Below are positions 21,482 through 33,692 of a stretch of DNA of 64,000 nt, piece by piece (the stretch's first letter is position 1; each line of letters begins with the position of its first letter). The stretch comes from Camillea tinctor (lineage: Eukaryota > Ascomycota > Sordariomycetes > Xylariales > Xylariaceae): positions 310,001 through 374,000 of the forward strand of contig MU394072.1 of assembly GCA_022578605.1 (NCBI GenBank), in the 5' to 3' direction. The translations under genes and the position numbers were made by a program. The notes under the pieces were generated by a model, which searched no databases, was not told where the DNA came from, and saw only the letters and a list, made by a program, of their open reading frames with translations.

Positions 21482-24400
21482 CGTATAAGTTGAGTTGTTG
21501 TCGTGTGATGATGATGTTCTAATTACTTGTCGTACTCTGGGTGATGTTGGATGTTCTGTATTATCAACGGGTGTATAGACTTAAGTCCGTCAGTATGAGT
21601 GCCTTGAATCGGTGGTAAGTAGAGTTCGGTAGTTGTAGTCGCAGTTGTAAAAGTGCATGGCGTTTGGTTTTGTTCTCGGAGGTCTTGGGGCACTGTGCGA
21701 GATGATAAGTCTCTGGGGGTTTACGGAGTACATGATGAGATGCGTGAATTAGTAGGGTGGGTTGCAAGACGCACCAAGTCGAAAAGAGGCTGACGAGTAC
21801 GTCAAATGATCTGGAACGGAATAGACAGGCAGGGAAATACACATCACCATACGCAGCCAAAGATATGCCAGAAACGGTTGCTGCGGTTTGGTCAATGGTG
21901 CACCGCAGGCTGACTAGGATTTCCCTTCAGCGTCTGGGTAGGATTGCTGTGCCTGACTCACTGCGAGGCGCCCAATCACTACAGGGTACGTTGCCCAATT
22001 TGCTATGGGATTGGAAGCCCAGCCGCCTAATTGTCGAAAGAGACTGCCGCTCCGGTGAGTATAAACTGGAGACACATACCGGGTGTTGGGTTGGGGTCCC
22101 GTTGGGACCCCGTTGGGCACGAATGCATCGTGTCTTTGACTATTGGCTACAGTGCAGGACAGCTTTATGATTTGCCACTCTCTGCCAAGTCACGCAAAAA
22201 AACTGCAATATTTTCAACCACTCTTTTTCTTTATCACCTTGTTTCCCTCTGAGACTGGGCAATCCTCTGCTGGCAAATGACGTACTTAGGTCTTCGCTGC
22301 CCTATAATGCCTCGTCGCTGCGAGGCGGTGCGGTCGCCAATGCCCCTCAAAGTCGCGCCCTCGCTCCCTGGGTCCAGCCCATGTGGTTGCCATGAGGGTG
22401 ATCTTGGACGCAGACGCATTCTAATCGAAACCAACCAGGCTGCTGGGGCGATATGCTAGAAAACTGTGACGGCGGCAGCGAGATCGTTGGGAATCGTTCG
22501 CCCTGGCCCTAGCCCCTGGGTCTGTGACGGCCACGGACGATTCCTCGAGTGGTCGGCTGACTGAGTTGGCGTAAGTAATTCCTCTCTGCAAATAATTTGA
22601 AGATCCTCCATGCTAACGCCTGCAAGCTTTGCAGTTCTACTCTGTTTCTGTCTGCTAAACAGTGGACAAGGTGCAGTAGCGTATAGGAGGACGATTATTA
22701 GGACCCGTCCCCCATCAACGAACATCTGGGTCGCGGTGTAGGATAACGGATAACAGGCGCCACGAACTCGGTGCACGGCGGAGTTCAAGGTGAGAACTAC
22801 CACCGTCTAGTGGTATGTTCAAGACTTGAAACAGCTTAAGGCGGCAAACAGTAGATGCAGGTTTTTGCATTTACGAGGACCGTCTTAGGTGACAAGTGAT
22901 TCAGTCTAAATGCCAGGTCATCAAAGCTCTGCCAATATTTGGATCACATTCGATACGCTCAAGATGCCATGACCATCATGCTGACCGAGCTTTGCGGTCC
23001 TCCCGAGGTGGCCGGACATGGTTAGCTGCCATGGGGGAGATGTAGGGAGGGGGAGGGGGACGAATGGAAAGCAGTGCTCCGGCGTGTAAGTGGATGATGG
23101 TTTGTACTAGACCCAAAAATCACCCACAAAACATTTGTATACACTTACATCCTTATTACCCTTATTACCATACAAGGACGGCAACTTGGCGGCATCCCTT
23201 TGCTTGCTATTCTGGTGCTCTCGCAGGCTCGACATTTCCAGGTTCTTGCATGACGAACGGATTGGTCTATTCACATGGCCCGTGATCTTTATCAGATGCA
23301 GCCGATTGCAGCAGGCCGGCGGAAGAGAGTTACCCTACCTATAACCCTAACCTGGCGGTTTGCCGGTGATCCTTGCTATAGGAGGGGGTGCCTGTCTAGA
23401 GTCGCGAAGAGCCGCACGCGTTTAGCGCTTCCCCCATAGCCAAATATGAACAGCCAGCTCACGGTTGCATACACCAGACTCCTATTCAGTTGCTATAGTT
23501 ACTACGGGGGGTGTCCCTTCACCCTTTACCATGCATACCGAATCTCTTACTCGGTCAAGTTGAGCCACTCAGGTGGACTTAGTTGCATGCCTATGCCAAA
23601 TGTGCTGTCTCTTTGCTCTATGTAGCTAGTTAGTTGAAAAGCTTCTCTTATAGTATTAGTGAGATCACGGCTAATGAGGAACATACAGATATGCCTCGAT
23701 AGCATGACAGTTGTATAGTACTTAGCAGATATGCCTACTCTCGTCTCAGCGCAACTCCACCACGGCCCCATATAGCGCGCGGTACCCCGCCAATATGGAC
23801 CTCCGCTAGTAAAATGAAGCGACGGGTCGGGTCAGGGTGGTCCGTCCAAATCCTATCAAAGGTCTCTTTTCAGAATCTGGAGATTACCATTGGGTATTCT
23901 GGAGATTTTCGGATATAGTACCCAAAAGTGGTTCTGTTCTAGAATGATAATAGTAAAGTGGCTTTTTGCGAGCTGCACGTCCAGTTGGAAAAGCTGGGCC
24001 CATATCTGTAAGTATCAGTACTCTCTACCGGCTAATGGTTTCTTTTTATTCCTTTTGGCTAGTTGCGTGTTGAAGTGCGCCACTTGCGGGTCTTACGTCG
24101 AATCCCGATGGGGCTCTTACATCCAATTTCTCCTCTTAGGATATACGCGGGGGGGTGTTCTCGACAGTGTTATCTCAGGGCCATGAAGATCGAGTTTGTA
24201 CGGCTGCAAGAACGATATAGGCGCTGTGTCTATCATTCGCGCTGCTGACGATCGGAGTTCGTGAGAAAATGTTATATCAGCCAATTGATTATGACAGGTT
24301 TTATCTAGGTGAGTTATCTAAACTGAGCAATCCAATGGTGGACTTGTTATTGTTTTTATGGTACTAGCGGTGTGTTTGCAAAGGACGACATCATTGGTTT

Positions 24401-27225
24401 CATTTCCTCTGCATCTGGTCCCAAATAAATCTTCGGCATTAATGCAGCGAATGCGTACGCCCATCGGCCGTCGGCCATTTAAGTGAAGTATCAAATCTGT
24501 GTGCCTTATAAGTTGCAGCCACCCGACTAAAACCTCCGGCTTCGATGTTAAACGGGTGTGGAACTAGTCACCATCGAGTTGGCCTGAGGCAAGGGGGCTT
24601 GGGAACCACAATTTTCCCTGTTATGTGGAATAATGACTCGGTTGCAGGAATCATAGAAGATGAGAAGTATGTAGGTTATCGCAGGGCAGACAAGTCATTG
24701 AGGTTAAAGCGGCATGTCTCCTCTCCTGCAACCGAGCAAACAGAGGTCCTATTCATGAATAAATGAAGGTTTCCACTGATTTGATGTGCCTCATACATAG
24801 TTCTGAAAGGCGAGGCATCATGAGAGAATACTATAAGGTAATGTCATATGGCTCAAGTATGTGAAGCTCTGCCTATTACAAAAAAGCGATTCACAAAAAG
24901 ACATACGTTTCTCCAATTTCTCAGGTGTTGAATAACATCACATACAACACAGACATCCGATGTTACACTAACATGACAAGCAGGCCTATTATCAAAAGCA
25001 TCTCCGCTCATTTACTAAGCGACACAGTAGCGGTGAGCGACGTGAAGTGCAAGCTTGTCCAGAGACAAGAGAGCAATTTGAATATTCTGATCATAATCGG
25101 CTACGTGTATACTACGTCGAGAGTTTAATTCACTCTTTCACTTCGTTGGTATTATTACTCTTATTAACTGCGGTGCAATAGTTATGCAAGTGGATTATGA
25201 GGATGACTGTGAAGGCCTAGAAAAGATAGAACCATCACTTCTCAGTAGTCAAGATATTCTAAGAGAGATATTCGTACATATATGTCTATTTATAGCGAAT
25301 TTGCAGTGCTTACTGGCTTTTATTGGATATTATCTTACTCTCATATATTGGGCAGCACTTAACTTTGAATATAATCTCTCATCGATGCATTGTCTGAGTA
25401 AAGCTACGTATAAGAACTCTAAATACATGCTCCAAGTCCAATTTTTCTAACTCCTTTACGTGATATACCGCCCCGTACGGCAGGTAGGTAACTGGACCTT
25501 AATTCAGGGTAAGACATTTATAATGCATTGCTTTTACATATTGTTGCATAACATCGGAGAAATTCTTTATCTATTCATTGCCGAATAATTGAATGACACA
25601 TTCTGTATCTCTATATATAATCGGAGCTATTCAGGGGTATATGGGTAATAATTGAAATCAATTCATATGCTTACACATGGATGACTTTAAAACATTTGGA
25701 TGTCCTTTATCTATCGGCCACAGGTTGTGTGATTGCCTCGTCTTACAATATTTGTGGTCGCAATCTACTTGTTGTGTACCGGAGCCAAGTCTTATTCGGT
25801 GTAAACCGATATTGTCCCTATTGGTAGATTCGTAGGGTTATAATTAGCGATTGTGACAATAATGGAACAAAACATAGGTATCTATATTCGGGAATTGCAT
25901 TCATACGAAAGTTCACATGGAGAATGTGCTGTGATATGGTTGCAGAGGCTTTTAGAGCTAATTATAGGTTGATTAGATTATACGGTGTGATACTAGACTC
26001 ATGATTGTATGAGTAGTGAAATAACTTGTGTTGATTGAATAAATTAATGTTTTGAATTTTGATCTCAGATGAGTGTGATAGGATAGGGCAAGCATGAAGG
26101 AACCCTATTAGACATATGTGTCCGTAAATGACTCTTAAGCAACGGATTCCAGAATAAGTTACATCGCATTTTGCTATTACTTAAGTAAGACTGAGTATCG
26201 AATCAAAAGATAGAGAGAGCCGTCGTGTCAAGGAGCATTCATTTCTCAAAGATGAATGTGTCTCATTGGGAGCCTAGACTCTGATCTAAATGTATCACTG
26301 AGGTAGCTTTTATAAAGATGATCATGCTATAGTACGAACACTAGCTACCTAGAGTAAAGTTCGAAAGCAAATAGAATCCTATACATTTATCAAGGCCAAC
26401 TGCATTATCACATAACAGCTTCCACTCCGGTTGTTCCAACGTGGTATTGCACTCGCACGGTGATTCGGGGTATGAATCTAAATATTCCTTGATAATATAT
26501 TACATATTGGGCTAAATATTATATAGCATTCAGAAAGGGAGGGACCTTGTACAAATCTGGTGTATAGTAAATGTATTGTCGTTATGAGTTCAAAGAGAGC
26601 TGATTCAGGGGGTATTCCTTTATTGTTTAGACATCAAAGAGTTTAAATGTCGAAGGATTGTAAAAGCTCCGAAAGCATCAAGAACATTTTTAGATAGTTA
26701 GTATATAGGTAGGTACTTATTAAAAATGGCTACCCGATGCTATCTTAATCATGTTGTTGTATGTTCCTTTGATGGTCATCACATTAGTCACATGACCTAA
26801 TCACATGTGACGCATGAAGTTCACGATGGAGCCGTTAGATAGAATATCAAAACAGCAGGTTATGTCAGACTTAACGACTTAAGAGTGTGGGAATTAATAT
26901 TATTATCGAAAGTTTCAGTTATACTGATAAGAGGGGTTTTGTCTTATGCCATGTAAATACATGCCCGTTCAATCGAATATATGGCAAATGAACGTTTACC
27001 TTTATGCGACTCTAAGATCATTCTATATGCATTTCCACAAATAAAACTTGATTGTTCTATATATCGCCTTAATATTTTACTTCTGTAGGTAGATAGGGAG
27101 GTACCTACATTAAGGCCGAATAAGAGTTCAAATCTGTCAAGTCTTGCCCCCGCTTCCCCATCATCGCCCCTTAGAAGGAGAGATATCTTAGGTATTTGCA
27201 TTGGTAACGGGGTTGTTTTCTCTTA
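21482..27225. other. Gene-empty AT-rich stretch of about 5.7 kb
   Basis: 21,482-22,900 is of mixed composition and includes the coiled-coil gene promoter. From ~23,000 to 27,225 the DNA becomes increasingly AT-rich, with many stop codons in all frames. Open frames are short (largest 22456-22803 minus and 23890-24186 plus) and show no recognisable motif. The texture fits old, mutated repeats rather than coding DNA, but no transposase or reverse transcriptase motif is visible. Confidence 0.5.
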
Positions 27226-27227
27226 TA

Positions 27228-27690
27228 AGTCAAGCGCACTAGTCACGAACCATCCTAGTCACGAACCACCAAATTCCCATACAAATTATTAAAAATGCTA
27301 TGTTTACAAATAACTACTATATAGTTAAAATAAATGATATAAATATAATAAAAGTATTTTTAAATAAAGAAATAATTAAAGTTATTTTTAATATTTTTTA
27401 ATTATTTAAAAACGCTTTAATCTTATTATAGATTTAGTAATAAACATGTTATAACATTTTACTATATAAATTATTAATAAATTTGTTAGTAGCGAGATTT
27501 TAAATAACTTTTTTAAATAAAATTAAAAAAATAAAATAAAAAAAGATTTGATATATTAAAAATATAAAGAAAGTAGCATTTCAATGATAAACCTATATAC
27601 TGCTTAATAAAAAAGTTGAAAAAAAGATGGTTAATTTTATATGTGAAAATGGCTCGTGACTAGGGTGGTTCGTGACTAGTGTGCTTGACT
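27228..27690. mobile_element. MITE 2: 463-bp AT-rich inverted-repeat element with TA target duplication
   Basis: The left end begins AGTCAAGCGCACTAGTCACG and the right end is its complement, finishing CTAGTGTGCTTGACT at 27690. Arms match over about 41 bases with three differences, all transitions. TA flanks both ends (27226-27227 and 27691-27692). Each arm contains the word CTAGTCACGAACCA twice in tandem with small decay, possibly a transposase-binding site. The interior is extremely AT-rich with no frame. Its end sequence is unlike MITE 1, so it belongs to a different family using the same TA target. Confidence 0.88.
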
Positions 27691-27692
27691 TA

Positions 27693-28040
27693 GCAGCATA
27701 TGTACAAGCCACGCGAAAATAACTGCATGAACACCAAATTAATCCACTCAACATACTCATTTCAGATCATTGAATAGACGGCAATTAAGTAACCAATCAC
27801 ATTTTAAACCGAGCTCAGGACTCTTGCTGGGATTTCCCCGCAATTTAGGTGAGCGAGACGATAGTTACAGCATAGAAGTATATTGACTTTTCTATTCTAT
27901 ATATATATAGTTTACTTTTTTTTGTTTTTCCATACTACTTACTTTCAATACGCGGTGGCTAAAGGAAACTAAAAACAATGAATAATAAGTGAAACAATGA
28001 CTCAAGGAAAATACATCAAAAATGAAGACGAATCAACGAC
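27693..28040. other. Short intergenic stretch between MITE 2 and the next gene
   Basis: AT-rich DNA with a TATATATATA run at about 27899-27908. It is probably the 3' flank of the gene on the minus strand. Nothing else is seen. Confidence 0.5.
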
Positions 28041-29498
28041 TTAGATATCCCAAGCAGAATCACTGGACGCATCCTCTCCCATAGGCATTTGATACGGGGT
28101 CACTGAAATTGGCATGTATCCTTGTTGAGGTGGGTGATACACTAGAGACTCGAGTGTCAGCGGCTGTGATTTCACAGGAGGAATAACTGGAGGGGACTGG
28201 GAAGAAAGACCCATGGATGTAGCGGGCTGATTTTGGCTATTACTCAATCCGCCCAAGGGTGCCTGGTGTTGGGTTACCGGTTGCGGGATTGGCATAGATC
28301 CAGATGTAGGCGGTACATACGCTATAGACTGCAATACATTCGCCTTTATTTGCATGGGAGACGCAACATTAGGGGATTGGGAAGGAAGTCCTATTGATGT
28401 AGCGGGCTGACCTTGGTTATTACTCCATCCGTTTATGGACGCCTCAGTCTGGCTTATGGGGTTGTTGTACTGGGATACCGGTACCGTGGCTAGCACGTGT
28501 TCATTCGTAGGCAGTTCAGACACTGGAGACTGGAATACCGGTGGCTGGAATACCGGCGGCTGGATTGCTTGAGGTTGCGATACAGGAAGTAATTGCACGG
28601 GAGGTGGAATAACTTTCGTATTTTGGGAAGAGAGCCCCGTTGATGTAGCAGGCTGCTCTTGGTTAATATTTAAACCGTCCTCGGGTGCCTGGTGCTGGGT
28701 CACAAATGACGGAAAATGGTCGTATGCGTGCAGTTCATGTACAATAGGTTCGTTTGTAGGGAATTCGTTGGCAGGCAGCTGGTGTTCTTGAGAGTTGCTA
28801 GGAGCAGTAGGTTCTTGTACCCCAGTCATAGGAGCATCGAGTTCCATAGGATGAAAGGCCTCGGGGGCAGGGTTGACCCCCTTACAATGGCAACCAGGTC
28901 CTTTGTTTTCCAAGTTCAGAACTTGCTCTTGCAGACGGCTTACCTGACCACCTAGCAGTGCACGAGCTTCTTCGAGGCTGGTGACCCTGCGCTCAAGTTT
29001 CTCCATGCAGACTTTGCACTCCGGAGGGAAATTATCTGACGAGCCCAAAGGAGCAATTTTAGAGCCTTCATTCAAAGGCTCTGGAAGATCCGCGCCATCG
29101 TGATTAATCGAAGACATCTTCAAACTCCCGATGTGAGCCAATACATTATCGGGAAGACTCTTGAGAAATGCTCCAGCCTTGCCGGGATACTTCTTACTCA
29201 GAAACTCAAGGTACCCCGAGCCCTGAACAGGATTACTAGAAGGAATGCTCTTAGGCTTCTTGGCCACAAGCCAACTAGCCGGCCATGGCAACGCAGAGGG
29301 ACTCCGAGGCTTCGTGGTTACGAACCAACTAGCTAGCCATGGTAGGGACTTTTTGGTGAATGAAGACGAGGCCGTTTTCTTCGCACCGCCAGTAGGCTTG
29401 GTGGCACCAAGACCAGGACTATTAGCTTTGTGTATAGGTGATTTCTTAGAGCCAGAGCTAGTTTTGTGGCTAGGCGACTTCTTCTTGTAGACTGCCAT
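28041..29498 (-). CDS. Pro/Gln-rich repetitive protein, unknown function
   Basis: Single-exon frame of 485 residues. The N-terminus (~1-95) is Lys/Ser-rich and basic, with a duplicated motif (SLPWLASWFVTTKPRSPSA / LPWPASWLVAKKPKS). Residues ~165-205 form a short coiled coil (LERRVTSLEEARALLGGQVS). The rest is low-complexity Pro/Gln/Ser with three diverged copies of a module of about 60-75 residues marked by QPATSxGLxSQ, plus a short tandem PPVFQPPVFQSPV. There is no signal peptide. It may be a nuclear or scaffold protein, but no family is recognised. The long open frame, ATG start and decaying but in-frame repeats support a real gene. Confidence 0.65.
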   Translation of the reverse strand: MAVYKKKSPSHKTSSGSKKSPIHKANSPGLGATKPTGGAKKTASSSFTKKSLPWLASWFVTTKPRSPSALPWPASWLVAKKPKSIPSSNPVQGSGYLEFLSKKYPGKAGAFLKSLPDNVLAHIGSLKMSSINHDGADLPEPLNEGSKIAPLGSSDNFPPECKVCMEKLERRVTSLEEARALLGGQVSRLQEQVLNLENKGPGCHCKGVNPAPEAFHPMELDAPMTGVQEPTAPSNSQEHQLPANEFPTNEPIVHELHAYDHFPSFVTQHQAPEDGLNINQEQPATSTGLSSQNTKVIPPPVQLLPVSQPQAIQPPVFQPPVFQSPVSELPTNEHVLATVPVSQYNNPISQTEASINGWSNNQGQPATSIGLPSQSPNVASPMQIKANVLQSIAYVPPTSGSMPIPQPVTQHQAPLGGLSNSQNQPATSMGLSSQSPPVIPPVKSQPLTLESLVYHPPQQGYMPISVTPYQMPMGEDASSDSAWDI

Positions 29499-31529
29499 GT
29501 TCTTGACTTTGCCAGTGGATAGAATGATGGTTACGTTGACAAGTTCTTGTTATTGATGCTTGGTTGGTTTGTTTAGATCGGTGTTAATGTTGCTTATGGT
29601 GGAATGAATGCATTTGAAGAGAGGATGATCCAGTCTTTTATAGGCAAGAATATGAGGATAATCTGAAGTCAAATCTATGTTGCTGATGAGATACGAACTT
29701 GCCATTGCTAGCCTACTGTTTTAGAGCATCATAGTTTAACAATGATATTGTTCACTTTCAGCTGTGAATAAACAATTGCCATTGGCGGTCCGAAGGTATT
29801 TTCCCCACAAAGAACGACAAAGGACGCTGGCTTGAAATGAGCATCGAAAGAAACAAATACTATGTGCTATTCAAAGAGATCAATTGCTTTATACAAAACC
29901 TGGATTACGTGCCTTCAATGTAGACCTAGAACTAAACAGCCCATAAAGACGTATTAATTGTAGTTATAATCACCTAAAAACTAAATGGCTATCTGTAACT
30001 ATTAGTGGTGTATAAGGCACAAACTGTAAGTACATGCTCTGGAATGCCTTATTCGCCTGAAGAGGTTAAGTTTCCCGGAATAGATCTCGTGACCTTTTCC
30101 CTTAACATATTAGACCTGACACTTCCAAGCTTGACGGTCTTCGTAGACGTACGCGAGGGCTCCTTAGATGAGTTAAGCTAGCACAACACTTAGTTTCTCG
30201 TACGTTTCCAAACCCCAGTTCTTATGTAAGAGACGTTCTCTAGGTAATTATTACACTATCCCTTTCCATCTCTCAAATACGCATGGATTACTTATAAAGC
30301 TCCCTTAAAATAGTTACAAATCAGGTGTCGCTGACATGTGTTGAACTTTTGTGTTTTCGGCCATTCCAAGTACCGTTTTAGGAACAACGTAGAGCAATGA
30401 GAATTTGCATGTTTCCCTAGTTGCAAGCATGAGACTGTGTGTGACTAGAGACTATTGTCCGTCCATGACACCCAACTGTAATGTCTTTGTGTAATTCCCT
30501 GATGAAGACCTCTTCCAGTCTTCCAAAGTTTATGTAACGCAACACATGTATACCTATTCAGTATATGTTCAGACACCAACATAACACAACCTTATTTCCC
30601 TTTCCACGAGTCCCTACAATAATACCCCAGACTCTTTAATTTTCCGTATTGAAGGGCTTCACTACCCAGTTATCACATGTGCAACGTCCTTTCACTTTCC
30701 CCAAGGGGAACATCCCGTCCATACGTATCACGTATTTCGTATCTGCCCTTAAATCCTTTTCCCGTATCGACTTTGCACCACGCAAACTTCGTATCATGAC
30801 TATTGCCCAAACCAACAGACTCATCTTCCCGGTCCTCTATGTACGTGAAACATTCTAATTTGACTGCTCATGTGTCCTGCGTAAACGCCGGTTCCCTCGA
30901 GACCTCAATATTCGCAGGATTTCCCATTCGAGATTAGCTACGCTATGGAGATTCTTATCTGTCGTGACCTCCACTCCCTAGGCTTTACTCGGCGAGGGGC
31001 AGCAAACTGCAGTACCATTTTCAACGGTAATCTGAAAACCACTGGCGCATAGTTCCAATCATCGGCACGACCCATGGAATTAGACTAGGTATCCCAAGTA
31101 CCGCAATGAGCCCCCTAATCTCTACACCTACTAGTAGCCAACCAGTCATATCAGTTGATCCTTGGCAAGGCTGTATACATCTCACTACACAACGGGTGCT
31201 CGTCAAGTCACGCCATACACGATGGACAATGAGGAAATCCAGGCAGCCCGCGATCCTTCTTCCCCGCTCCCTTCTGACGTGCTGATGCATATGGTGGCAC
31301 CCGCGTTTCGTTCGGTGTGCATGTATACGCGGTTCTGAGTGTGTGGTTGAAGAGGTCTTACGATTATTACATTCATAGTAGGTCGTAAACCGAAGTTTGA
31401 TATTCCTTTCCCGAGATATGAGTATGGGGTAAGCAATATGTATGTCAGATTTCATCTGTACCAGATCTCGTGCGTTTCCCTACTAGCTTAAACTACCTAG
31501 GTATATCCTTCTATTCATTAAGAGGTATA
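29499..31529. other. Intergenic, about 2 kb
   Basis: This holds the promoter of the Pro/Gln-rich gene on its left and the 3' flank of the next minus-strand gene on its right. The 144-codon minus frame at 31021-31455 has no recognisable motif and mixed composition, so it is not accepted. No RNA gene or clear repeat is seen. Confidence 0.45.
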
Positions 31530-33020
31530 CTATGGTCGTTGCAGTGTTCGTATTGGAAGCTTCGTATAGAAACTCTGTACACAAAACGGGGACACTTGCA
31601 TGTCCGAAGCCGAAACGTTACTCTCTTGGTTCCGTTCTTTTTTATGCGGCTGTGGATGCAACACATGCTGCTCTTCTTCCACGGTGGTCTTGGCAGCCAA
31701 ACTATCGCAAGCGTCTCTGGATCCCTTCTCATCAATGATAGCACTTCTCTCTACGATGGAACTACCTTCCATTGATACATCCGTACATCCAAAGGACACC
31801 CGTCGTCTCTTAGCTTGCGGAAGCTGTATATCGTCGGTGATTTCTTCATCTTCTACCCTCCTTCTCTTTCGGATATTTGACATCTTCTGCTTGAAGATTT
31901 TCTCTGCGCGCAGGTCGGGAACTCCGGCCTCTATTAGAGACACTTGCCCCAAAATCCACTCCAGCACAGCATAGTGTGTTTCCGTGTCAAACTTCCGTTC
32001 ATCGTAGCAGCGCATTTCAAAGGACAAGTCTCCGTGAAGGTATCTGGCTCGGGCCATAGTCTTAAAACCTTCCTCCATTTTCTTCAGTCTCATTGCAGCG
32101 ACACATACTTGTCCGTCACCTTTCTGGGTCCTAGGACAGCAGTTTGGTGGATCTCGTCTCTTTCGATGATGCTCAAAGCTTCTCCTGGCGTCTAGTATAA
32201 TCTTCTCATATCGATGCCAGTCCTCCCGAGTATAATCGTGTATACCGTATTGCTTGAGCTCATGCCGGTCCATATTAAGTCGGTATTCAACCCTGCGCAG
32301 CTTGTAATCTTCATGTTCGCACCATGCTTTCGCCCAAGCAAGATATTCCAACCAGGTGGTTAGTTGGTCTTGTTGTGCTGGGTCTCTGCGGAGTCTGAAC
32401 TCCTGAGCAATGCCGTACTGGGCGAGAGCGTTCTTCACTGTCTCCTTGTATTCTGAAAACCCAACCTGATATCTCTGAGCACGCCTCTCTCGTCGAACTT
32501 GTGCTGGACTCTGAGGCATGCCAGGCACACGAAAGTTCCTTTCTCTAGGGACACTTTGCCACAAACGAAAACCAAACCAACTGCTATATTGTGCACGGAA
32601 TACTTTCCAAGTAAACGCCTTTGGGTATCCGAGCCGTTGCCACGGTCTTAATATTTCCCGGTAATCTTTTGGGTTGCTGGCAACTTCGCCGAGAAGTTCG
32701 ATTGGATAGCATGGTCGGCCACCGTCGCTGAGAAGTTTATGGTAGCAAATCCTTTCGTCTACTGGCATGGTGCTCCCCGACCAGATGCCAACACGACCAG
32801 ATGGTAAGGGAAGCAGTTCTGGTCTGTGAATTTCAGAGACTAATGGAACCAGGCCCGTACTGGGCTTTTCAGGACGAATAGGTGGAGGCGAAGATGATCG
32901 TGTATGCGCCTTGTTTGGCAGACTCTCACCATCACGACGAATCACTTTGGCGTTGCTGAGAGTGGCCATTTCGGGAGTGGAGTGACTTTGTAAACTCGGC
33001 TTCGAGCTTGAAGCGTCCAT
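31530..33020 (-). CDS. Hypothetical fungal protein (Trp/Arg-rich, WLEYL-type orphan)
   Basis: Single-exon frame of 496 residues. The first ~65 residues are Ser/Pro-rich and disordered. Residues ~130-330 are rich in Trp, Arg, Tyr and Glu with aromatic motifs (YSSWFGFRLWQ, LTTWLEYLAWAKAWCEHED, DYTREDWHRYEKII). This composition is typical of a widespread group of ascomycete proteins of unknown function, in which a WLEYL-like motif is followed by helical Arg/Glu-rich sequence. Basic clusters RKRRRVEDEE (~405) and AKRRRVSFG (~425) look like nuclear localisation signals. The tail is low-complexity. It is divergently arranged with the FHA kinase gene, sharing a 672-bp intergenic region. Confidence 0.75.
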   Translation of the reverse strand: MDASSSKPSLQSHSTPEMATLSNAKVIRRDGESLPNKAHTRSSSPPPIRPEKPSTGLVPLVSEIHRPELLPLPSGRVGIWSGSTMPVDERICYHKLLSDGGRPCYPIELLGEVASNPKDYREILRPWQRLGYPKAFTWKVFRAQYSSWFGFRLWQSVPRERNFRVPGMPQSPAQVRRERRAQRYQVGFSEYKETVKNALAQYGIAQEFRLRRDPAQQDQLTTWLEYLAWAKAWCEHEDYKLRRVEYRLNMDRHELKQYGIHDYTREDWHRYEKIILDARRSFEHHRKRRDPPNCCPRTQKGDGQVCVAAMRLKKMEEGFKTMARARYLHGDLSFEMRCYDERKFDTETHYAVLEWILGQVSLIEAGVPDLRAEKIFKQKMSNIRKRRRVEDEEITDDIQLPQAKRRRVSFGCTDVSMEGSSIVERSAIIDEKGSRDACDSLAAKTTVEEEQHVLHPQPHKKERNQESNVSASDMQVSPFCVQSFYTKLPIRTLQRP

Positions 33021-33692
33021 TTCGCTGTATAGAAAGCAGAGAGGCTATAGTATGGGCCACGACACTAGCGGATAGGAGGAGCGAGAAAATGATGGGTTTG
33101 GTAGTGGTGGTGATGATGGTGAGCAAGGTTGTCACTAGGCGGGGAGGGGGAAAGAGTCCAGGGGGGGTTAGGGAGCACTATAGTGTATCTTAGTGCGTAC
33201 GGATAGGTACTTAACTTAGCAAGCTTAGGCGGGCGTCTGCTGTGACGAACGCTGTGACTCAGCTTGTCAGCTCTCGGGTTCTTGCATCTACCCCACCTTC
33301 TCAATGTGGTAGTATAAATTGGTTTTGTCCAATCAGAAGTGGGCTTAACCGACCGTAAAGTGACAGCCGCCTGTGCTACAGGCAACGAACACAGCCTGCA
33401 CAGGTATGTTAGGTTATTCAGTTCAGTATAGTCGGCTTTGGTTTTAGGCTACATGTATTGAATTGCATGTAACCCATAAACTGATTTGGTTGGTGTTTAA
33501 TGTTATTCAATATTCCAGAGTACTTACATAACTACCTACCTACCTACCTACCTACCTACCTAACTAGGTATGTATAAACTTGGATATGAACTTGACTATA
33601 AACATAGCCATCAATAGTACTACTTTTTCCACCCACGTGAACGGGTGTTCTTGCACGAGATTGTGCATTTCACTTTGCTTAGTTAGGTAGTC
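33021..33692. promoter_or_regulatory. Divergent intergenic region with a (CCTA)n tract
   Basis: This is the shared upstream region of the minus-strand orphan gene and the plus-strand FHA kinase. A perfect CCTA tetranucleotide tract (about seven units) lies at about 33532-33560, some 130 bases before the kinase ATG. No further element can be named. Confidence 0.5.

Noticed and set aside
31021..31455. 144-codon minus-strand frame with a hydrophobic end
   Set aside because: No family motif, mixed composition and no adjoining exons. The hydrophobic stretch alone is not evidence.
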